Shown here: positions 8,301 through 11,875 of the stretch, in pieces
Layout: every line of letters begins with the position of its first letter
Position numbering within the stretch: the stretch's first letter is position 1
Assembly: GCA_041623895.1 (NCBI GenBank)
Contig: JBFJVZ010000242.1
Location: 1 to 11,875, forward strand
Length of the DNA: 11,875 nucleotides
From: JBFJVZ01 sp041623895
Lineage (GTDB): Bacteria > Planctomycetota > Planctomycetia > Pirellulales > Pirellulaceae
Direction: 5' to 3'
Notes under the pieces: model-generated
Seen by the model: only the letters and a program-made list of their open reading frames with translations
Databases searched by the model: none
What the model was told of the DNA's origin: nothing
Program-made: the position numbers and the translations under genes

Positions 8301-10218
8301 GATCACGCCCCTGGAAGGCAGGTTGCGTTGGAATGCCGAAGATGCCTGCTTCCATGCCGTAACGCACACCGCCAGAGATCTCGTTCCGCACGGTACTCAT
8401 CACCCAATCCGCCGCGGTGCTGCCAATCGAGTCACCGACGCGGGCGATGTAACCGAAGCCGTCGCCGATCACGAGTTCCGCGTCTGGAGCAATGTTTAGC
8501 GGATCGGGAACACCGAGTCCCTCTTCGACCATCACAATCTGGCCATAGGCTTGATTACTGCCGCCCACAAATGGATGCAGCGAGATCGAGTCAAAGATAT
8601 TCCAATCGGCGATAACTCCATCCGGATCGGCAATGCCGTCATCTCCAACATCAATGTCCGCCCCCAAAACCGGCGGGACGTCAGATTGAATCAGGAAGAA
8701 CGTGTTGTTGCCAACGATAAAATCGATCCGTTCCGAAAGCGTATGCAAGTCACTGTAGATGTCCCCCGGCAGCCCACCAAAGCCAGTTTCTGTAGATCGC
8801 AATACCGTCGCTTCCGCATCGACCGGATAGGGCGCGCCTGCTTCCAGCAAAACCAGGAATCCGTTTGGACCCAACACCTGATTGCTGAGGTCAAAAATGC
8901 CGTGGATTTCACCGGCGCGGTTGATGCTGCCGACACTATTGTCGTCATCAACAATCACCAGATAAGTGTTGTCCGGGATCGCAGCGCCCTTGTCTCCCCG
9001 GATTTCAATGAACTGATCCGTATCGAGGTTGCCGAACAGCGGGTCGATCATCAATTCGTTCAAGTACAATCCGCCGAGCGCCGGACCTCCGCCCAAGCCG
9101 GAATCATCGTCGCTCTCGCCGATCACCCCAAAGTCGATTCCAACTACATCCTCATCGACAATGCTCACCCGTTGCGTGACGTTGCCGCTCGTGGCAAAGA
9201 ACAATGCTTCGGCGGGGATGCGTGTCGAAGCCTCAAAGGCAAATTGCGTCTCGCCGGTGTCCGGATTGACCTGCAGAACGTCTAAGAACTCCGGATCGTC
9301 CTGGTCAAACATCACAAATGACGTGCCGTTGTATGCCAGCGACCAACTATTCAGTGCGCGGTCTGCCTTGGAGAGACTGACGCCATTGCCGGCGGTGTCG
9401 AAGGCAAAGAATTCGTCATCACTATTGTCGAAGCCGACAATTCGGTTAGCGGTCGTGTCAAATGTCAAATCACTGATGTTATCCAGCCCTGTCAGTCCCG
9501 TACCAATTGGCGTGACCGACCCGTCTTCTCGACTGACTTCATACAATTGCCGCACGTTGGTGATCGTGCCCTGGCGGCCAACGGTGTAGATCTTGTCCGT
9601 GGCCGGGTCGTAGGCCAATCCGGCCGTCAGCTGAGGACCTGGCGTGGATAGCACCGTTTCCAGACCCGTCTGGGCATCGATCGTGTAGATGGCATCCGTA
9701 TTGAAATTGACACCATAAAAGGTCCCATCATTGGTCCGAATCAATCCGTGAATCCGTTCGCTGGTCGGTTGCCCAATAGGCTTCACCTCGCCACTCTCGG
9801 TCATCGAAAAGAGCTGGGTCGGATTCTGACCTTGACCGGTGCCCACCGACGTATAGCCAGTACCAAAGTAAGTTCGCGGCGCCGTCTGAGTTTGCTGCTC
9901 TCCCAGATCCAATCCAATCACGTGGGTTCCGGACGACAGACCGTTCAGCACATACTGCCCCAGGACATTCGTGAAGGCGAAAGCCTCTCCGTCGTCAAAC
10001 TGTCCGTTGTCGTCGGCATCCACATAGACGCGAACATTCGCAGCCCCCGGTTCGGTCGGGTCACGCTGCCCATCGGCATTTAAATCAGACCATACGTCCC
10101 CAGACAGCGAGGCAAGCAACTGTCGCGACTCCAAGGCTTCCAAAATACGCCGTCGACGAGTTGGCCGCCCAGGAGATCGGGATCGCTTGCGGGAGGCCCG
10201 GTTTGGAAAGTGAATCAT
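5374..10218 (-). CDS. giant modular extracellular protein: SdrD-like, cadherin and dockerin domains
   Basis: 1614 residues from the ATG at 10218; the frame extends to a GTG at 10272, but the extra 18 residues look non-coding. Neither start has a good Shine-Dalgarno. Residues counted from the ATG: Arg-rich leader, then LEALESRQLLAS (26-37), a variant of the LEPR-XLL motif at the start of many planctomycetal surface proteins; SdrD_B-like domain (37-104) with Asp-rich calcium loops; WD/propeller-like repeats (about 120-360); lamin-tail-like domain beginning LYLNELMIDP (384 on); a second SdrD-like domain split by an insert (672-879); five cadherin-like repeats (about 909-1412); a He_PIG/CADG-like domain (1412-1507) with PAWLVFNPQSNTLSGMP; dockerin-like pair (1518-1579). 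The tail is acidic, with no membrane anchor or sorting signal seen. Likely a calcium-stabilised cell-surface or matrix adhesion protein; its ligand is unknown. The gene lies 139 bases upstream of recQ on the same strand. Confidence 0.9.
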   Translation of the reverse strand: MIHFPNRASRKRSRSPGRPTRRRRILEALESRQLLASLSGDVWSDLNADGQRDPTEPGAANVRVYVDADDNGQFDDGEAFAFTNVLGQYVLNGLSSGTHVIGLDLGEQQTQTAPRTYFGTGYTSVGTGQGQNPTQLFSMTESGEVKPIGQPTSERIHGLIRTNDGTFYGVNFNTDAIYTIDAQTGLETVLSTPGPQLTAGLAYDPATDKIYTVGRQGTITNVRQLYEVSREDGSVTPIGTGLTGLDNISDLTFDTTANRIVGFDNSDDEFFAFDTAGNGVSLSKADRALNSWSLAYNGTSFVMFDQDDPEFLDVLQVNPDTGETQFAFEASTRIPAEALFFATSGNVTQRVSIVDEDVVGIDFGVIGESDDDSGLGGGPALGGLYLNELMIDPLFGNLDTDQFIEIRGDKGAAIPDNTYLVIVDDDNSVGSINRAGEIHGIFDLSNQVLGPNGFLVLLEAGAPYPVDAEATVLRSTETGFGGLPGDIYSDLHTLSERIDFIVGNNTFFLIQSDVPPVLGADIDVGDDGIADPDGVIADWNIFDSISLHPFVGGSNQAYGQIVMVEEGLGVPDPLNIAPDAELVIGDGFGYIARVGDSIGSTAADWVMSTVRNEISGGVRYGMEAGIFGIPTQPAFQGRDLDHVGESNFVGGVRGHVVLEPADDTLPPEPAPGVTVFADVNGNGIRDNLLHIVDPDDFPAGTHLINSFPGVTINSADINNEIVGFDVTAEQQTNFPNVLQNRIFAKGGIDWFPESSRLRFDFYRPANSVSIVGIADDTAFRSTYIRLDAYDADDNLLDSVLSNQLISSSSQELTLSFVDDVIAYAVAYADESVTGAAPWPFGRLDRFSYRQFEASDVTNTDGFYEISPLFPDTYQVTFENNSQNPPLLGAQAVPITVTRYENFVLGPNDLPVANDLSVSLDENSPQGTIVGTIEGSDGVGPVTYSIADSEASQGIVIDELTGELTVGPDATLDFETTPEVVFQVGVTDLLSATTLVTVTVSLNDLNEAPLVTNDPFFLAEDTEAGTAIGQIQATDPDIAQNQQLTFEVQGGSGVGILAVDPLLGIVTLVSGGAIDFESQNQLELIVLVSDDGDPSLSVTIVQEIQILDSNDPPSITTSQIFVNENAQGEVGRIEVSDADTLQSHQFILVGGTGIGVFNIEGNGSVVVRAGAEVNFEENASYTLVVTVVDGGAPPLSDSAEINITVLDINEPPRLDPNSATLPENSAAGTLVATISVIDPEGNPEDHTISLLEEGLASNFVFDSSTGELSVAEGAVLDFESNRVHELLFEITDTTGESETTRGVFTVELTDENDAPRVLTQQLNVSELAAVGTAVGEIRVSDVDFGDNLSTQIVGGTATALFRLDADSHVVTVAAPLDAESMDGLTLDIQVTDSGGLSATQTVVVVLNDVNEPPVFGDTLEVPQATSGVPFSFTIPDGFVTDPEGGEFDLSVFDQQGLLPAWLVFNPQSNTLSGMPNPSLVGVYALTIRAYEPGPLDLFSTFSFDLNVIPGSKPFNNQRNPLDVDDNSFVVASDALRVLNYIGIHGAGPISTQLNRFTGFVDVNGDGNASALDALKIINALAINQLVGEAETVAADDDWKTAVDALFNDSGVASLF
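5479..5667 (-). other. dockerin-like calcium-loop pair in the giant protein
   Basis: Two F-hand-type repeats near the C-terminus. The second, VDVNGDGNASALDALKIINAL, is canonical. The first, LDVDDNSFVVASDALRVLNYI, keeps the Asp/Asn ligands but has Ser where Gly is usual. Dockerins bind cohesins in cellulosomes; in planctomycetes they cap many surface proteins, with partners mostly undefined. No cohesin gene is present in this window. Confidence 0.75.
5983..7494 (-). repeat. five tandem cadherin-like repeats encoded in the giant protein
   Basis: Each unit is about 95-105 residues. The units are joined by calcium-binding linkers DLNEAP, DSNDPP, DINEPP, DENDAP and DVNEPP, and each starts with a conserved acidic xEN/ED/SE step (LDENSPQG, LAEDTEAG, VNENAQG, LPENSAAG, VSELAAVG). 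The mid-repeat calcium motif is LDFE or a near match in repeats 1-4 (LDFE, IDFE, VNFE, LDFE) and degenerates to LDAE in repeat 5. The copies have clearly diverged at protein level, so this is an old protein array and not a recent DNA tandem repeat. Confidence 0.85.
7582..8205 (-). other. SdrD-like domain interrupted by a ~169-residue insert
   Basis: GVTVFADVNGNGIRDN (codons near 8205-8164) is the start of a typical SdrD_B/carboxypeptidase-regulatory-like domain. The expected second half, NTDGFYEISPLFPDTYQVTF (near 7644-7585), appears only after about 169 residues of different sequence (7657-8163). That insert is rich in beta-strand-like segments, with RLRFDFYRPANSVSIVGI, TYIRLDAYDADDN and LDRFSY, suggesting a lectin-like beta-sandwich. 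The split is inferred from pattern, not from an alignment. Confidence 0.55.
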
Positions 10219-10301
10219 GATGCCAAATGGTTTGAGAGGAGACCAAATGAATACGAACGCGGTGCCACCCACCTGTCAGGACTAGAACGGATAGCAGCGA
10301 T

Positions 10302-10328
10302 AAAAAAGGCTGAAAAAGCCGCAAAAAA
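10302..10328. promoter_or_regulatory. three helically phased A-tracts (curved DNA)
   Basis: A6 (10302-10307), A5 (10313-10317) and A6 (10323-10328) have centres 10.5 bases apart, exactly one helical turn, the known recipe for intrinsically bent DNA. They lie 84-110 bases upstream of the giant gene's ATG, where an upstream promoter bend or nucleoid-protein site could sit. Read on the minus strand the same bases form a small GGCT-TTTTC-AGCC hairpin followed by T6, so a weak terminator or pause site is an alternative; no minus-strand gene lies upstream in the window for it to serve. Confidence 0.5.
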
Positions 10329-10630
10329 CCTAGTAACCAAGGATAAATCTGACCTTCCGGCAGAACAACTGAAATCGTGGACCGAAGTTCAGGAATCACC
10401 TTCTATTATGGCAACGCCGCCAAACCAAGTCGGTTTCGCTTGGCTGGATCTTGACGGCTGGACGGCAAAAGACGCCTAAACCCGTCGCGATCAACCCGCT
10501 TGGACGCACCAAAGGCTGGCGAGTTCCCTGCGATTGGCCAGATTTCCCAAAACCCAAGATAATCGCTTGCCCGCCCATTGGAGGGCCTTGCCATCACCAT
10601 TCAGATAGAATTCTCTAATTGGGTCAGAAA

Positions 10631-10637
10631 GAAGGAG
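10631..10637 (+). promoter_or_regulatory. ribosome binding site of the exonuclease-BRCT gene
   Basis: GAAGGAG is a strong Shine-Dalgarno match ending 10 bases before the GTG at 10648, and it settles that GTG as the start. Confidence 0.8.
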
Positions 10638-10647
10638 CGACCAATCG

Positions 10648-11712
10648 GTGCCGGAATTTGCAGCCAATTTCACCGCGATCGACTTCGAGACCGCGAATCA
10701 TCGCCGCGATAGTGCCTGTCAGCTTGCCGCGGTCAGGGTTCGTGATGGCAAGGTCGCCGATTCGGCCATGTGGATGATCCGCCCCAAACCATTCTTCTTT
10801 ACCCGGGCCAACATTCGGATTCACGGGATCACACCGGCGCAAGTTGCCGGGGAACCCGAGTTTGGCGAACTCTGGGACGAAATCTCCGCAGCATTTGGCG
10901 ATGACTGTCTGGTCGCCCACAATGCGGGCTTTGACATCGGGGTTTTGCTTGAATGCCTGCGTCGGCATCGAATACCAATTCCCCAGTTGCAATACACCTG
11001 TACTCGAGCGATCGCTCGGTCAGCGTGGCCAAACAGACGCCGCTATGGACTGAAGCCGCTGGCGGATTGGTTAGGCGTACGCTTCAATCACCATGATGCA
11101 CTGGAAGATTCGATCGCGTGTGCCAAAGTCTTGTTGGCAGCCGGAATCGAAAAACAAGCGAGCTCGCTAGGTGAACTTGAGAAAAAGCTGCGGCTGAAAC
11201 GGGGCGAAGCCGGAACCTGGGGACATCGCGGACCCAGCGGATCACGTTGGCGACGCGTTTCGCCAGCGGGGCAGGCCTCACAGCGGAAACAATCGCACAA
11301 TGTGCTGCCACCATCAAGTAAAAGCGTTGCTGAAGCGACGTCCGATTACGACCTGGCGAGCAGCCCGGCAGCAACCTTCGAGATTGATCTTCAAAGGTTA
11401 CTCGTTCGAGCCGATTTCATTCGACCCCTGTCCGGAAAAAATGTCGTGTTCGCGGGAAAGCTAAGGTCTCTCAGTGACGATGACGCGCATCGGTTGGCGT
11501 CTCGCGCCGGCGGTGATTGTCAACAGAATGTCGATAGCCGAACCAGCTTGTTGATCGTTGGCAGTGCCGAATCGATCGGCGAGAACGTTGGGCGCATTGA
11601 CCAGGAACAAAGCGAAGCAACTCGATTGCAAAGTGAAGGCCGCGCGATCCAAATCTTGAGCGAAGAGGAATTTTTGGGACTGGTCATCGCCCAGCCCCCG
11701 GAATCATTCTGA
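10648..11712 (+). CDS. DEDDh 3'-5' exonuclease with C-terminal BRCT domain
   Basis: A 354-residue protein starting at GTG behind a strong ribosome site. Residues 5-165 form a DnaQ/RNase T-type exonuclease: ExoI FTAIDFETAN with D12 and E14, ExoII LVAHNAGFD with D96, and ExoIII HHDALED with H149 and D154, so all five DEDDh catalytic residues are present. A basic, Ser-rich linker of about 90 residues follows (170-257). Residues 258-346 form a BRCT domain of the NAD-dependent ligase type, with LSGKNVVFAGKL, the ASRAGGD turn, TSLLIVG and a final ILSEEEFLGL helix. The expected role is trimming 3' ends of DNA or RNA, with the BRCT domain recruiting it to DNA ends or partner proteins; a DNA-repair role is inferred. 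It is not the replicative epsilon subunit by architecture, so dnaQ is not assigned. It stands alone on its strand. Confidence 0.9.
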   Translation: MPEFAANFTAIDFETANHRRDSACQLAAVRVRDGKVADSAMWMIRPKPFFFTRANIRIHGITPAQVAGEPEFGELWDEISAAFGDDCLVAHNAGFDIGVLLECLRRHRIPIPQLQYTCTRAIARSAWPNRRRYGLKPLADWLGVRFNHHDALEDSIACAKVLLAAGIEKQASSLGELEKKLRLKRGEAGTWGHRGPSGSRWRRVSPAGQASQRKQSHNVLPPSSKSVAEATSDYDLASSPAATFEIDLQRLLVRADFIRPLSGKNVVFAGKLRSLSDDDAHRLASRAGGDCQQNVDSRTSLLIVGSAESIGENVGRIDQEQSEATRLQSEGRAIQILSEEEFLGLVIAQPPESF

Positions 11713-11737
11713 GGGGCCTGGGAAAGTCTTCCGACTG

Positions 11738-11787
11738 CTACATCAAAACATGTAGGCTAGTGGTTTGTACCGATTACAGCACTAGGC
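11738..11787 (+). terminator. possible hairpin region downstream of the exonuclease gene
   Basis: Two short inverted repeats lie 25-75 bases after the stop: CTACAT/ATGTAG (11738-11743 and 11750-11755, 6-base loop) and CTAGTG/CACTAG (11757-11762 and 11780-11785, 17-base loop), the latter followed by GCTTTGTCTC. The stems are A/T-rich or long-looped and there is no real T-tract, so termination here is only a possibility. Confidence 0.25.
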
Positions 11788-11801
11788 TTTGTCTCAAAAG
11801 T

Positions 11802-11868
11802 CGTAGCCGGAGTCGCCAGACTTCGGTCCGCGTCTTGGAAAACCTGAATTCTGGCGAATCCAGCTACG
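11802..11868. repeat. imperfect inverted repeat, 25-base arms, 17-base loop
   Basis: The left arm at 11802-11826 and the reverse complement of 11844-11868 agree at 21 of 25 positions; the core TCGCCAGA/TCTGGCGA and the outer CGTAGC/GCTACG match exactly. The element lies in non-coding DNA near the right edge. It resembles the palindromic intergenic repeats or small non-autonomous elements that occur in many copies in bacterial genomes; only one copy is in this window, so the copy number is unknown. Confidence 0.6.
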
Positions 11869-11875
11869 TGTTCGC

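Larger units (their letters stand above)
10219..10647. promoter_or_regulatory. long divergent intergenic region
   Basis: These 429 bases separate the divergent giant-protein and exonuclease genes. They hold three phased A-tracts (see separate entry). Near the exonuclease gene there are promoter-like hexamers, TTGCCA (10588-10593) and TAGAAT (10606-10611) or TCTAAT (10614-10619), but the spacers of 12 and 20 bases are both poor. No RNA gene was recognised. An 89-codon plus-strand frame (10210-10479) lacks a ribosome site and family features and was not called. Confidence 0.35.

Noticed and set aside
10210..10479. 89-codon plus-strand frame, Lys-rich, between the giant gene and the exonuclease gene
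   Set aside because: It starts antisense to the giant gene's leader, has no ribosome site and no recognisable family, and its Lys runs are simply the phased A-tracts translated.

Overview
The window looks like a chromosomal segment from a marine-type planctomycete (order Pirellulales, close to Rhodopirellula and relatives). This is inferred from three things. The very large surface protein opens with an Arg-rich leader and a LExRxLL-type motif and ends in a dockerin-like calcium-loop pair, a combination characteristic of that phylum. The DUF5060/collagen-binding glycosidase-like protein is of a kind that phylum carries in abundance. Gene starts are loosely defined, with a mix of ATG and GTG and only some Shine-Dalgarno sites. 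No sequence search was possible, so the taxonomic call is provisional.

Layout, left to right. (1) 1-1572 (+): the 3' part of a secreted-enzyme-like gene (DUF5060 remnant, TIM-barrel-like region, C-terminal collagen-binding-like domain); it runs off the left edge. (2) 1606-2169 (-): a GNAT N-acetyltransferase, convergent with gene 1. (3) 2304-3308 (+): miaA, tRNA dimethylallyltransferase, divergent from the GNAT gene across a 134-base gap. (4) 3309-5234 (-): a RecQ-family DNA helicase whose stop codon directly abuts the miaA stop. (5) 5374-10218 (-): a giant modular extracellular protein with an SdrD_B-like domain, a beta-propeller-like region, a lamin-tail-like domain, a second SdrD-like domain split by an insert, five cadherin-like repeats, a He_PIG/CADG-like domain and a dockerin pair. 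(6) A long intergenic stretch with helically phased A-tracts. (7) 10648-11712 (+): a DEDDh exonuclease fused to a C-terminal BRCT domain. (8) A non-coding right end carrying a long imperfect inverted repeat.

Functionally this is a mosaic and not one pathway. Two genes act in DNA metabolism (RecQ, exonuclease-BRCT), one in tRNA modification (MiaA), one in small-molecule or protein acetylation (GNAT), and two are predicted to work outside the cytoplasm. The giant gene and recQ lie on the same strand 139 bases apart, but recQ has its own ribosome binding site and nothing suggests a joint task.

I found no convincing evidence of a wholly new multi-gene system. The items most worth a second look are the split SdrD-like domain with its uncharacterised insert, the right-end inverted repeat, the phased A-tract element, and the RecQ variant with its zinc site displaced toward the C-terminus.
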